Positions 26,286 through 35,333 are shown, counted from the first letter of the stretch. The stretch: 64,000 nucleotides of DNA from Diaphorobacter sp. HDW4A (GCF_011305995.1 NZ_CP049910.1:5532501-5596500), one strand, 5' to 3'. Notes: generated by a model from the letters alone, not told the origin. Program-made: numbers and translations.

Positions 26286-26993
26286 ATGACCAAATTTCAC
26301 CACCGCGCCCACCCTGAAAGTCACCGCACTGAACATATCGGATGGCTGCGCGCCGCTGTTCTGGGTGCCAATGACGGCATCATTTCCACGGCCAGCCTAG
26401 TTGCAGGCGTGGCTGCTGCCCATGCAAGCCATGCCAGCATCATGACCACGGCCATCGCGGGGTTGGTAGCCGGCGCCATGTCCATGGCTGCAGGCGAGTT
26501 CGTGTCGGTCTATTCACAAGCTGATACGGAAAAGGCAGATCTGGCACGGGAACAAGATGAACTGAACCGTAGTCCGCATGCAGAGCATCGGGAACTGGCC
26601 GCCATCTACGTCCGGCGTGGCCTGGATCATCGGCTCGCGGATCAAGTCGCCACGCAGTTGATGGCACATGATGCGCTGGGCGCGCACGCGCGCGATGAAC
26701 TGGGCATTTCTGAAACGCTGAGCGCTCGCCCGCTGCAAGCTGCAATGGCGTCCGCCGGGAGCTTCGCCGTGGGCGCGGCCATGCCGCTGGCTGTGGTTCT
26801 GCTGGCGCCAGAGCAGAGCCTGCTCTATTGGATCGTCGCGACGGCGATTGTCTTCCTGGCCCTGCTCGGCGCTGCGGCTGCTGCCGTGGGTGGTACGCCG
26901 CTCTTCAAAAGTGCGCTGCGCGTCGCGTTCTGGGGCACATTTGCCATGGCGGTGACAGCGGGCGTGGGAGCCATGTTCGGCACTGCGGTGTAG
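26286..26993 (+). CDS. VIT1/CCC1-family Fe2+/Mn2+ transporter
   Basis: This 235-aa membrane protein starts MTKFHHRAHPESHRTEHIGW and has the family segment WLRAAVLGANDGIISTASLV, followed by AAGEFVSVYSQADTEKADLA with a Glu/Asp-rich cytoplasmic metal-binding region and three more helices near the C-terminus. VIT/CCC1 proteins export or sequester iron and manganese. It lies 41 nt after the b561 gene (probably co-transcribed) and converges on the histidine kinase gene, ending 13 nt from its stop. Confidence 0.9.
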   Translation: MTKFHHRAHPESHRTEHIGWLRAAVLGANDGIISTASLVAGVAAAHASHASIMTTAIAGLVAGAMSMAAGEFVSVYSQADTEKADLAREQDELNRSPHAEHRELAAIYVRRGLDHRLADQVATQLMAHDALGAHARDELGISETLSARPLQAAMASAGSFAVGAAMPLAVVLLAPEQSLLYWIVATAIVFLALLGAAAAAVGGTPLFKSALRVAFWGTFAMAVTAGVGAMFGTAV

Positions 26994-27006
26994 ATCTGCG
27001 TCAATC

Positions 27007-28419
27007 TCAGAGCAGCGGTGGCCAAGGGCCAAGCCGCGCGGACAGCCGACCGTTGTCCAGTGAGAACGCCAGCGGCAGGTCTATGGCATGCGCGAGAGCC
27101 AGGGCCAGCGCCAGTCCCAGTCCAGCGTGATGCGCCGTGCCGCCTTCGGAATCCTTGCGCCAGAAGCGAAGGCCGAATTGATCTAGATCGGATGCCTGCA
27201 AATTGGGAGCTGTGTTAACGATGGTTAACATCCAGCCGGATGCCTCGAGCTCCAACCTACATTGAATGTCGTCGCCTTCGGGCGCGTATTCAATGGCATT
27301 GCGCAAGAGGTTGGAGAGGATGCGTTCGATCACGCCCTGATCACTTTGCACCCATGCTGATTCAGGCAAAGTCACGCGGATGGGTGACTTGGGTGCCATT
27401 TTCTGGACGTTGAGTCCCGCCAGTAACTCTTGCAGCAAAGCTGTCAGATCCAGAGGATCCAGCGCCAGTGTGTGTTGGCCGGACTCAAGACGCGCCAACA
27501 ACAGCAGAGTGTCCACACTGCGCTGCATGCGTGAACTGGCCTGGATCATTGCATTCAGGGCGCGCTGGATTCGGGCCGGGTCGGCATCGATCAAAGCGCT
27601 TTCTGCGCTGATGCGGATTTCCGCCAGGGGCGTGCGCAACTCGTGGGCCACATCGCGGGAGAAGCGGCGCTCGCGGACAATGGCCGCATACAGGTGATGC
27701 AAGCCCTGATTGAAGGCTTCGGCAAACGGACGCAGTTCACGGGGAAAGTCCGCTCCGATCCGCGCAATCGGCCGATCCGAACGCAGATCGGCCAGTTGCT
27801 CGCCGACCCGCTCCAGCATGACCACGATATGCCGAACCATGAGCAGCGCCAGGCCCGTCGCTAGCAGCGTTGCCAGCACAATACCGCCCAAGAGCGCAAA
27901 GTGGATGCGCCGCTCGGTTTGATCCCAATCCCGGCGTTCTGTTGCGACGACTAATAGCTGAGACCTCTCTCCAGTTACCGACACGCGCGTCGCCAGCGCG
28001 CGGCCCGCGTGGCCATCCGGAAGTGTCACGTCGTAATAGCGCGGGGTGCCTTGCTCCACCGGGCCAAGCGATAGCTCGGCGCCTGCACTGCTGGGAGACC
28101 GTAGCAAGGCCCGGTGGGTCTGTGAATCGAAGACCGTGAAGAACTCGGTATGCCCGCCATGCTCATATTCCGGCATGAGGCTTTCGAGCTTTCTCGCATC
28201 CAACTCCTGCAGCACGCGCCCCACCGCCGCTGATCGTTGCATCAGGGTGGTATCCATCCGTCGATAGATTTCGTGGTCAATCCAGTAGTCGAGGACGGGA
28301 AACAGGATCGCGAAGGTTCCTCCAATGCAGATCACCAAGCTGGCAGCCAGCCGCCGCTGCAAGGACCAGGATCCGCCTTGACTCGCATCAGAAAGGGCTT
28401 CGGAATCGGGACGTACCAT
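27007..28419 (-). CDS. Sensor histidine kinase (OmpR-partner type)
   Basis: The 470-aa protein has membrane helices at about residues 25-48 and 175-197 flanking a periplasmic sensor of ~125 residues, then HAMP, HisKA with the phospho-acceptor His in FSRDVAHELRTPLAEIR, and HATPase_c with SNLLRNAIEYAP and the late G-box GLGLALALA. The gene follows the response regulator by 3 nt. The sensor has no recognisable ligand motif; metal ions or cationic peptides would fit the genes around it but are not shown. Confidence 0.88.
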   Translation of the reverse strand: MVRPDSEALSDASQGGSWSLQRRLAASLVICIGGTFAILFPVLDYWIDHEIYRRMDTTLMQRSAAVGRVLQELDARKLESLMPEYEHGGHTEFFTVFDSQTHRALLRSPSSAGAELSLGPVEQGTPRYYDVTLPDGHAGRALATRVSVTGERSQLLVVATERRDWDQTERRIHFALLGGIVLATLLATGLALLMVRHIVVMLERVGEQLADLRSDRPIARIGADFPRELRPFAEAFNQGLHHLYAAIVRERRFSRDVAHELRTPLAEIRISAESALIDADPARIQRALNAMIQASSRMQRSVDTLLLLARLESGQHTLALDPLDLTALLQELLAGLNVQKMAPKSPIRVTLPESAWVQSDQGVIERILSNLLRNAIEYAPEGDDIQCRLELEASGWMLTIVNTAPNLQASDLDQFGLRFWRKDSEGGTAHHAGLGLALALALAHAIDLPLAFSLDNGRLSARLGPWPPLL

Positions 28420-28422
28420 CGT

Positions 28423-29088
28423 TCAGGGCAGGATGTAGCCGAAGCCACGGCGTGTCACGATCAGTTCATCCAGGCCGCACTGGGCAAGCTTGGTTCGCAA
28501 GGTGCTGACGATCACCTCTACCACTTTGTCCGATGCATCGCTGCGGCTGTCGTACAAATGTTCAAAAATCTGCGAGCGCGACAGCGTGGCGCCGCGCCGA
28601 CGCAGCAGCAAGTCGAGCAGTCCATACTCCTTCGGCGTGAGCCCAAGATCAATGCACTTGAACCTCGCGATGCGCGAGCGCGGATCGACCTCCAGATCGC
28701 CGTGGCGCAGAACTGGAACGTCCCGTTGCGGCGGACGCCGTACTAGCGCCCGCAGGCGAGCCAGCAGTTCGGCTAGCTCGAAGGGTTTTGTCAGGTAGTC
28801 ATCGGCACCCGCATCCAAGGCCCGCACCCGGTCGTCGAGCAGTTCGCGCGCGGAGAGCACCAACACCGGTGCGGCATGGGCCTCCCGGCCCAATGCGCGC
28901 AACACGCCAAAGCCGTCCAGCCGGGGCAGCATCAAGTCCAGAATGATGGCGTCGTACCGGTAGCTGGCAAGAAACTTCAGCGCGGACACGCCATCGGCTG
29001 CTGTATCGCAGGCATAGCCTTCCGACTGAAGGCTCTGGCTCAGGGCTTCGGCCAGCGTTTGCGAGTCTTCCACGATCAATACGCGCAT
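28423..29088 (-). CDS. OmpR-family response regulator (PmrA/QseB-like)
   Basis: The start MRVLIVEDSQTLAEALSQ at 29088 is the family start; upstream in-frame residues overlap the reductase gene. The 221-aa product has a receiver domain with phospho-acceptor Asp in AIILDLMLPRLDG and the conserved Lys in DDYLTKPF, and a C-terminal winged helix (DLGLTPKEYGLLDLLLRRRG, SDASDKVVEVIVSTLRTKL). It is 14 nt behind the reductase gene. The matching 11-bp-spaced boxes at 30583 and 25520 are its likely targets, giving autoregulation and control of czc-eptA. Confidence 0.9.
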   Translation of the reverse strand: MRVLIVEDSQTLAEALSQSLQSEGYACDTAADGVSALKFLASYRYDAIILDLMLPRLDGFGVLRALGREAHAAPVLVLSARELLDDRVRALDAGADDYLTKPFELAELLARLRALVRRPPQRDVPVLRHGDLEVDPRSRIARFKCIDLGLTPKEYGLLDLLLRRRGATLSRSQIFEHLYDSRSDASDKVVEVIVSTLRTKLAQCGLDELIVTRRGFGYILP

Positions 29089-29102
29089 GTGCTTTCTTCC
29101 GT

Positions 29103-30446
29103 TCAGCGCATCTCGAAAAGCTCTTGGTGGAACGCCTCCGGCTCGAGCCCCTGGGCCAGCAGGTCGGCGCGCAACGCGCGGCCGAAGGCCGTGGGGCCGC
29201 AGAACCAGACGCTGGCGTCTTTCCAACCCGGCACCATGGCACGCAGGCGTTCACCCGTCAGGCGACCGTTCTGCTTGTCGATGAGCAGGTGCAGCACAAC
29301 GCCGGCCGCCTGGCTGTCGGCGCGCAGTTTCTCGATGGCCTGCGGATCAACGTCGCTCGTAGGATGAAACAAATCGACCGGGCGTGCGTCTTGGCCTTTA
29401 TGCTGCGCCAAATACTTCATGCGCGCAATGAATGGCGTGATACCGATGCCGGCGCCGATCCAGATCTGGCGGGCCTTCTCGTCGTCGAAAGTGAAGCAGC
29501 CGTAAGGCCCCTCGACCGTTACCTGGTCGCCTACCCGTAGGCGCTCAGGCAGCCGGCGGGTGTGGTCGCCCAGCGCCTTGGTGATGAAGGTAATGCGCCG
29601 GTCTTCCGGCACCCAGGCTGAGGCTAGCGTGTAGGGGTGCGGGCCTTCTTTCGGGTTGGACATGGCGAAGGCAAACTGTCCGGGCCGGTGGCCGGGCCAG
29701 CCCGGGTCCATCCGCAGGGTGGTTTCCAGCACGTTCAGCGCAGGGTAGGTCTGCAGCGATTCGATGACACCGTGCGCGGTGCGCTGCGCACCGACTCGGC
29801 CCAGCAGCACCCACACCGCCGATACCGTGCCGCTCGCCAGCAGCATAGCCAAAGCCCAGCCCACGGGCTGGGCCCAGTAGGAGAACTGCACCAACACCAA
29901 GGTGTGGAAGGCCAGCACCAAGTAGATCGCTGCCATCCAGTGGTGCGTCTTGGCGAACAGCCGGTAGGGAAAGCGCTTAACCAAAGCCAGCACCAGTAGC
30001 ACGGCGACGGCGTAGAAGGCCCATTCGCCCAAGTCCTCGGCCAGTCCACGCCAGCCACGCAGCGCCGATTCAATGGAGCCCATTGAATCGGCCGTTGCGC
30101 GGGGCTTGCGCGCGGGGCGCGTCAGCCAGCCCCAGCCTACGGCCCATTTAGTACCCTGCGCCCACAGCCAGTGTACTGTTGCAGCGGTCAGAGCAGCGAT
30201 GCCGAGCCACTTGTGCAGGCGGTATATCTTGTCCAGTCCGTTCAAGCTGGGCTCCAGCCACGCCGGGCGCGTGGCCAACATCATCGCCACGGACATCGCG
30301 CCGATGGCCAGTACGCCGCTGTATTGAATCCATACCGTTCGCAGGGCGAAGTAGTTGGACTGTGCAGGCCAGAGCGTATCGGTAAAAAGCCATAAAGCGC
30401 TCAATGCCAGCGCAAAAAACCAGAACGTCCAAATTATTCTCTTCAT
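29103..30446 (-). CDS. Ferric-reductase-like flavo-haem oxidoreductase (FRE/NOX family)
   Basis: The 447-aa protein has six N-terminal membrane helices with haem-type histidines (RLHKWLGIAALTAATVHWLW, KTHHWMAAIYLVLAFHTLVL). An FAD-binding domain (HRPGQFAFAMSN, HPYTLASA) and an NAD(P)H-binding end (IWIGAGIGITPFIARM, VWFCGPTAFGRALRADL) follow. Such proteins pass electrons from NAD(P)H across the inner membrane, for example to reduce metal ions. It is the first gene of the reductase-regulator-kinase operon and so is predicted to be induced with it. Confidence 0.88.
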   Translation of the reverse strand: MKRIIWTFWFFALALSALWLFTDTLWPAQSNYFALRTVWIQYSGVLAIGAMSVAMMLATRPAWLEPSLNGLDKIYRLHKWLGIAALTAATVHWLWAQGTKWAVGWGWLTRPARKPRATADSMGSIESALRGWRGLAEDLGEWAFYAVAVLLVLALVKRFPYRLFAKTHHWMAAIYLVLAFHTLVLVQFSYWAQPVGWALAMLLASGTVSAVWVLLGRVGAQRTAHGVIESLQTYPALNVLETTLRMDPGWPGHRPGQFAFAMSNPKEGPHPYTLASAWVPEDRRITFITKALGDHTRRLPERLRVGDQVTVEGPYGCFTFDDEKARQIWIGAGIGITPFIARMKYLAQHKGQDARPVDLFHPTSDVDPQAIEKLRADSQAAGVVLHLLIDKQNGRLTGERLRAMVPGWKDASVWFCGPTAFGRALRADLLAQGLEPEAFHQELFEMR

Positions 30447-30582
30447 CGTGGATTTGCCCCAAATTCTGCGGAAGGCGCATGCGGCACTGGTCGGAAACCA
30501 TCAATCCATATACGCGATAGCGTGCCTTTGAATGTGGCCGTGTATCCGAAATTACAGATAATTCTAATTTTGGCATCCCAAC

Positions 30583-30600
30583 CTTTGGTAACGCTTTGGA
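30583..30600 (-). promoter_or_regulatory. Predicted response-regulator box before the reductase-regulator-kinase operon
   Basis: The minus-strand match to TCCAAAGCNTTNNCAAAG has half-sites 11 bp apart and lies about 137 nt upstream of the operon's first start codon. It is flanked by a 10-bp direct repeat, TCTAATTTTG, at 30563-30572 and 30625-30634. Its twin is at 25520-25537 in the same orientation and at nearly the same distance from czcB. Confidence 0.6.
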
Positions 30601-30661
30601 TTGATCACCCATCTATGGATAAAATCTAATTTTGCCCACCGGCTTGTGGCTTTACCTTGAC

Positions 30662-32644
30662 TCAAGAAATGGTTGGCCCCCGATGCCGCCCAATCTCCCA
30701 GGACGCCCCGCCGCCGCGAACCGTCGCGGAAAGCTGCTGCCCCAATCGCTGTTCGATCACCGGCTTCCACGGCACCAGCGAGAAGCCCATGCCGTCATCA
30801 AGCATCGCGTAGCGCCCGCTGGCGAGCATGACGCTGCGCCGGTAGATGCCGGCCACGCGCTGCCCGTCGGCCACGGGCCGATGCTCCAGGCCCGTTTCGC
30901 CTGCAATGTCCTTCGCGGCCTGCGCCAGCTCCCGGTTGCGCAGCGTGCCCAGCAGGTTGCGCGCCAGGATCACGCGCTGCCCGCGCCGCTCGGCCAACCC
31001 CTGTTCGGCCAGGAAGTCGGTGCGCTGCTGCATGGCCTGTTTGGCCTCGCCGCCAAAGCCCAGGTCGCCCAGGCCCGTGCCGCCGCCGATCAACTGCTGG
31101 TCGAGCCAGGTGGCCCCGATAACGCGGGCCTGCCGCTCGATGGGCAGGTGCGATTTCAACTCGACGGCAACGCCGCCTAGGCGCTGCGCGTCGTAGCGGC
31201 GGCCCTGTTCGGCCAGGTCGTCCGGCACCTTCCAAAATCCCTCGGCCACGCGCTCCACGATGCCGGCGCGGCGCAGGGCTTCGAGCCGGCGGACGTGGGC
31301 CGCGACGACTTCCTGCGGATCGCGGCCCGGTCCGGCCTGACCTTGCGCGATGGCTAGGTGGAGGTCGGTGCGGTACAGCCCATCGCTCGCCAGCGCGGCG
31401 ATGTTCTTGTCGGCCGCGCGCACGGCGGCCGATCCCTTCACCTCCACCACGGCGCCGGCGGGATAGTTCGCCAGCTCGTCGCGGGCGTTGAGCGCGACGT
31501 AGTGGGCCTTGCCGTCCACCCCGTCGATGACCAGATAGCCCCGGTCGCGCAGTTCGTCGGCCAGCCCCTTTGTGGCGACGCGGCCGAGGATGGTTCGGCC
31601 GTCGTCGCCCGGCTCGAATACCGCCAGCTCGCGCGGCTCGCCGCGCATGGCCCGCTGCATGGTGCGGATGATGTCGCCGCGCTCGCCCAGGGCGCGCAGG
31701 GTCTTTTCGGCGTCGGCATGGACGGCCCAGGTGCCCGGCTGCATTTCGTCGGCCAGGCCCAGGCGCTGCAAGCGTTGCAGCCGGCCGATCAACAGCAGGC
31801 GCTGGCGTTGCAACCTCGGTTCGTTGAGCCGTTCGACATGCACCAGGCCATCGTCGCCCAGCTCGCGCTTGAGCGTGCGATCCAGGCTCGTCCACCGCTC
31901 TTGTTCCACTTCGCGCTGCAAGGTCTGTTGGATCTCCAGCTCGGTGCGCGGCCCCAGCCATTCGGTCGCCAGTTCGGCGGCCCGATGGCGGAAGCCATCG
32001 GCGATGTAGTCGCCCGCGATGATGAGGTCTTTGCTGGTGTCGTCGCGCCCGCGCACGACGATGTGCGTATGCGGGTTGTCGGTGTTCCAGTGGTTGACGG
32101 CCACCCAATCGAGGCCCGTGCCCAGGTCGGCCTCCATGCGGCCCATGAGGTGCCGCGTGTAGGTGCGCAGGTCTTTGAGTTCCGCGCCATCCTCGGGCGA
32201 GAGGATGAAGCGGAAATGATGCCGGTCCTCGGCGCAGCGTTCCTTGAAGGCATCGAGGTCGGCGGCATCGGTCTGCGGCCCGTAGGCTTGGCCCGGCTCT
32301 CCGTCGCGGCCCACGCCATCGCGCTCGATGTAGCGCAGGTGCTTGGCGAGCGACTGCGGGCTGGCCCGCTGCTGGTTGACCAGCAAGGTCTTGATGGTGA
32401 CGCGCCGCGATAGGGACGTCAGCTTCGCGCCCGCGAAGCGCGCCGCTGTGTGACCGCGCCCCAGGCGCGAACCGGGACGCTGGCCGGTTCCAGCGCCCTT
32501 GCCAGCTCCTCCAGGGCTGCGCACGGAGGACTTGCCGCTGCTGGCCTTGCCGGCCTGTTTGAGTACCTTGGAAACGAAGCCCTGGCCCCGGTGCTTCGGG
32601 GCGCTGGGACGGATGCGGAAATCATCGTCGCGGCGGTCGGTCAT
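30662..32644 (-). CDS. rlxS: RlxS relaxase (VirD2-like, DUF3363)
   Basis: The start MTDRRDDDFRIRPSAPKHRG at 32644 has GGGGAGA before it and gives 660 aa; longer upstream frames are low-complexity. A basic Gly/Ser-rich N-terminus is followed by the relaxase fold with the metal-binding triad His185, His192 and His194 in NHWNTDNPHTHIVVRG, and a long C-terminal DUF3363 region. Relaxases nick oriT and are carried with the strand through the TraG/Trb channel. Its position beside traF, DUF2840 and parA is the Tn4371 arrangement. Confidence 0.93.
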   Translation of the reverse strand: MTDRRDDDFRIRPSAPKHRGQGFVSKVLKQAGKASSGKSSVRSPGGAGKGAGTGQRPGSRLGRGHTAARFAGAKLTSLSRRVTIKTLLVNQQRASPQSLAKHLRYIERDGVGRDGEPGQAYGPQTDAADLDAFKERCAEDRHHFRFILSPEDGAELKDLRTYTRHLMGRMEADLGTGLDWVAVNHWNTDNPHTHIVVRGRDDTSKDLIIAGDYIADGFRHRAAELATEWLGPRTELEIQQTLQREVEQERWTSLDRTLKRELGDDGLVHVERLNEPRLQRQRLLLIGRLQRLQRLGLADEMQPGTWAVHADAEKTLRALGERGDIIRTMQRAMRGEPRELAVFEPGDDGRTILGRVATKGLADELRDRGYLVIDGVDGKAHYVALNARDELANYPAGAVVEVKGSAAVRAADKNIAALASDGLYRTDLHLAIAQGQAGPGRDPQEVVAAHVRRLEALRRAGIVERVAEGFWKVPDDLAEQGRRYDAQRLGGVAVELKSHLPIERQARVIGATWLDQQLIGGGTGLGDLGFGGEAKQAMQQRTDFLAEQGLAERRGQRVILARNLLGTLRNRELAQAAKDIAGETGLEHRPVADGQRVAGIYRRSVMLASGRYAMLDDGMGFSLVPWKPVIEQRLGQQLSATVRGGGASWEIGRHRGPTIS

Positions 32645-33302
32645 GGTTGTCTCCCCGGGAAGTTGAGGCGTGTCCGGTCGTGCGAAGCACTCGGACACGC
32701 CTGCATTGGCGCGGGCCTCGCGCCACAGGCGGCACGGCGGCGAAGCCGCGCCGTGCTGCGCCAACCCCACGTGCAGACTGGCTTTCGACGCGGCCCGGTG
32801 CCGCGTCCTTTTGTCTTGCCTTCCGCATTGGCCTCCCTTCGCGCCCCAGGTTCTCGCTCTCGCCCCCTGCGGTCTGGTGGCGCTGCTGTGTGAGCAGCCA
32901 GCGCCCCAGCGAATGCGGCCAGGGCCACAGGCCCGGCACGTTCGAGGCAAGACGCCTGCACGTTGGACGGCGGTATGGAATGCAGGGCCAGATGCAGGAC
33001 CGGATGCAGCGCGGTGTGCCGTGCTAAGACACGGGCACGCCATGTGCGGCGACGCGGCACCTGTATCCGAGCGAACACGCCTGATAGCACGACGGGCTGC
33101 ACGCCGATGCGCAGCGAGTCGACGGCCTGCGGTGCAATCAGTGGCACATCGGACAGCAACGCAGAATGCCGCGCAAAGTACCGCGTGAAGTGCGGTGCGA
33201 ATGCACGCGCACGACATGCGCGAGTGCGCGACGCCATGCACCGAGACGACATGCCCGGTGGCACGATGCAATGCACGGCGACGTGCAGCGCGAGTGCGGC
33301 GG
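32645..33302. other. 658-bp gap between traF and rlxS, hairpin-rich (candidate oriT/leader)
   Basis: No convincing gene is present: the open frames give Ala/Arg/His-rich, compositionally odd peptides. Close to rlxS are two strong hairpins: 32667-32701 (10-bp arms GGCGTGTCCG with an inner GTGC-gaa-GCAC stem) and 32732-32756 (GCACGGCGGC arms, 2-nt bulge). At 33080-33092 is CCTGATAGCACGA, the core of the repA-region iterons. A relaxase-proximal, hairpin-bearing non-coding stretch is where oriT or relaxase autoregulation is expected. Confidence 0.5.
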
Positions 33303-33878
33303 TCATGGCTGTTTCTCCAGCCAGACCGGCTGCGCCACGCCGGTCACATTGGACACACTCACCGGCCCAAAATACCGGCTGTCGAATGACGCCGGATTGG
33401 TGCTGCTCAGCAGAAACAGCTCACCCGCTTCAAGGCGGCGGCAGTGCGGCCAGAATGGCAGCGGCCGGCCCAGCCGGTCAGCAGGCAGCAAGGCGGCCAC
33501 CGGCACGCCGTCGATCCACACCAGCGCATCGAAGATGCACACATGCTGCGGTGCCATGGCGCCCACACGCTTGAGCAGCGGCACGCGCGCCGGCAAGTAG
33601 CGGCGCTGCGCGGCCAGCGCGGCAGCGTCTGGCGGCAGTGTGGTCAGGACAATGGCGCCGACGCGCAGCGCATCGGGTGGCCCGACGTGATACCAGCCGA
33701 CCGCCACGCTGTCGGACGGGTTGTAGACTAGGCGTGGCAGCGGCCGCACAAAAGACGCCCAGGCCAGCGCAGCGAGGCCGCAGGCGGACAGGCACGCCAG
33801 CACGAGGCGAGCGCGCAGGCGCGAGCGAGGACGCAACGCGCCACCGGACGTACTGGCAATGGTGGAGAGGATCGTCAT
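33303..33878 (-). CDS. traF: TraF-type S26 signal peptidase
   Basis: The 191-aa protein has an N-terminal membrane anchor (about residues 22-42) and then the S26/TraF catalytic pattern: the nucleophile Ser in YNPSDSVAVGWYHV and the Lys in ARVPLLKRVGAM. The C-terminal SSTNPASFDSRYFGPV matches the family's conserved box. In IncP-type systems TraF cyclises or matures the TrbC pilin, encoded here at 11234. It overlaps the DUF2840 gene by 4 nt. Confidence 0.9.
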   Translation of the reverse strand: MTILSTIASTSGGALRPRSRLRARLVLACLSACGLAALAWASFVRPLPRLVYNPSDSVAVGWYHVGPPDALRVGAIVLTTLPPDAAALAAQRRYLPARVPLLKRVGAMAPQHVCIFDALVWIDGVPVAALLPADRLGRPLPFWPHCRRLEAGELFLLSSTNPASFDSRYFGPVSVSNVTGVAQPVWLEKQP

Positions 33879-34420
33879 GGCAGTGCCCTCCCTGCCAGAC
33901 AGGCGGCGTGCCTCTCGGCGGTGTATTCAGGCAACGGCAGGCGCGCAGCGAGCCGGTTGGCGAGCGTGCGCCAGTACGCGGGCGAGACGGTAGCAGGCGC
34001 GATGCCCAGCGCTTCGATGGCGTCGATGCGCTCCAGCACGGCTCGCACCTGGTTTTCGCCCTCGGCGTGCAGCAGCAGGCGCGCGCCCGGCTGCACGCCG
34101 GGGATGCGCTGCGCGCCATCCAAGGGCGTGCACGTCTGCATCACCATGAGCTGCCAGCGGATCGTGCCGTAGTCGTTGGACTGCCAGCGGATGCGGCAGA
34201 ACACGGCATTTGGCAGGAACACCGCGCAGCGCCGCCAGCGGTCGAACCGAATGATGTGCGCCGGCTCGCCGAAGCGCAGATAAATTTCGATGCGCTGGTC
34301 CACATAGGCCAGTGCAACGCGCGTCAGCGGCATTGAGGCTGGTTGCGCAGCAAGCGCGGCCAGCAGTGGCGACGGTGCCGCCGTGGCCGCGTCAGCGGCA
34401 GGCAAAGCGGATGCAGTCAT
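33875..34420 (-). CDS. DUF2840 family protein
   Basis: This 181-aa soluble protein contains TRVALAYVDQRIEIYLRFGEP, FDRWRRCAVFLPNAVFCRIRWQSNDYGT and VLERIDAIEALGIAPATVSP, the DUF2840 pattern. The family is found almost only beside parA and traF in Tn4371-like elements, and its role is unknown. It overlaps both neighbouring genes by 4 nt, so it belongs to the parA-traF transcription unit. Confidence 0.85.
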   Translation of the reverse strand: MTASALPAADAATAAPSPLLAALAAQPASMPLTRVALAYVDQRIEIYLRFGEPAHIIRFDRWRRCAVFLPNAVFCRIRWQSNDYGTIRWQLMVMQTCTPLDGAQRIPGVQPGARLLLHAEGENQVRAVLERIDAIEALGIAPATVSPAYWRTLANRLAARLPLPEYTAERHAACLAGRALP

Positions 34421-34707
34421 GATGTTTGCTCCGGGAACTCCCGTTTCAGCAATGCGCGCAGCAGGTCGGCCACCGTCACGCCCTGCGTGAAGGCCGACAC
34501 CTTGATGCGCGAGCGCATGGCGGGCGTGATGTCGAGGGTCAGGCGGGCAGTGAACACATCGCCCTTGGTGAGTGCATCGGCATCGCCCTGGCGAATCCAG
34601 GCTTCAGCCTGTGGATTCGAGGGCGGACGTGCACCGATACCGACACGTTTGGCCGGGCGCTTGCTGCCGGGCTGCGTGGTTGGTGGCTTCGCTGTCATGA
34701 CGGCCAC
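34417..34707 (-). CDS. Small ParA-linked DNA-binding protein (ribbon-helix-helix-like)
   Basis: This 96-aa protein has a basic, Pro-rich N-terminus, then TARLTLDITPAMRSRIKVSAF and GVTVADLLRALLKREFP, which looks like a ribbon-helix-helix fold. The gene overlaps parA by 13 nt. A small DNA-binding partner after a ParA ATPase usually binds the centromere-like site, so it may be the ParB-equivalent for maintenance of the excised ICE. This is inference from position and fold. Confidence 0.72.
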   Translation of the reverse strand: MAVMTAKPPTTQPGSKRPAKRVGIGARPPSNPQAEAWIRQGDADALTKGDVFTARLTLDITPAMRSRIKVSAFTQGVTVADLLRALLKREFPEQTS

Positions 34708-35333
34708 CGCAGCAGTTCATCGACCAGCGCGGTGATTTCGCGAGCGGCGGCGCTGTCGGGCGCCGTCTCGCGTGCAAGCCGGCCAGCGGCCACGCTGTCG
34801 GCGAACACGATGCGCTGACGCACTTCCGAGCGCAGCGCGGGCAGCGGTTGCTCGGCCAGAGCGCCGCGCGCTTCGCGCCCGATCACGGTGGTGCTCACGC
34901 GCCGATTGATGACGAAGGCTGCGCGCAGCTGCGGCCGGAACACCTGCGCCTCGCGGATCAGCGCCACCATCTCGGCGCTGGCCCAGAGGTCATAGGGGCT
35001 GGGCTGTACCGGAATCAGCACCCGGTCGGCCGCCAGCAGCGCAGAGCGCGCCAAGGCCGCAATCCTGGGTGGCCCATCAATCACGACGTGATCGGCCCGC
35101 CTGGCGAGTTCTGGCGCTTCCTGGTGCAGGGTTTCGCGGGCGAGGCCCACGGCGCTGAATAGCCTTGGCAGACCTTGCTGGCTTCTGCGCTGCGTCCAGT
35201 CCAGCGCGGAGCCCTGCGGGTCGGCATCCAGCAGGATGACCGACTGCCCGCGCATCGCCAGCTCGCCGGCGATGTGGGTGGCGAGCGTGGTCTTGCCCAC
35301 GCCGCCTTTCTGGTTGAGCAGAGCAACGATCAT
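34695..35333 (-). CDS. parA: ParA-family partition ATPase
   Basis: The start MIVALLNQKGGVGKTTLA is used because the family begins immediately before the deviant Walker A. The 212-aa product has KGGVGKTT at residues 9-16, the A' motif ILLDADPQGSALDW, and Walker B VVIDGPPRI. ParA proteins segregate plasmids or replicating ICE circles. It lies downstream of repA, with three iterons between them, as in elements that replicate after excision. Confidence 0.92.
   Translation of the reverse strand: MIVALLNQKGGVGKTTLATHIAGELAMRGQSVILLDADPQGSALDWTQRRSQQGLPRLFSAVGLARETLHQEAPELARRADHVVIDGPPRIAALARSALLAADRVLIPVQPSPYDLWASAEMVALIREAQVFRPQLRAAFVINRRVSTTVIGREARGALAEQPLPALRSEVRQRIVFADSVAAGRLARETAPDSAAAREITALVDELLRWPS

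Noticed and set aside
32641..33306. A 221-codon minus-strand frame overlapping the traF stop by 4 nt
   Set aside because: It is Arg/Ala/His-rich, resembles no protein, extends into rlxS, and covers the hairpins near the relaxase. The overlap alone is weak evidence.
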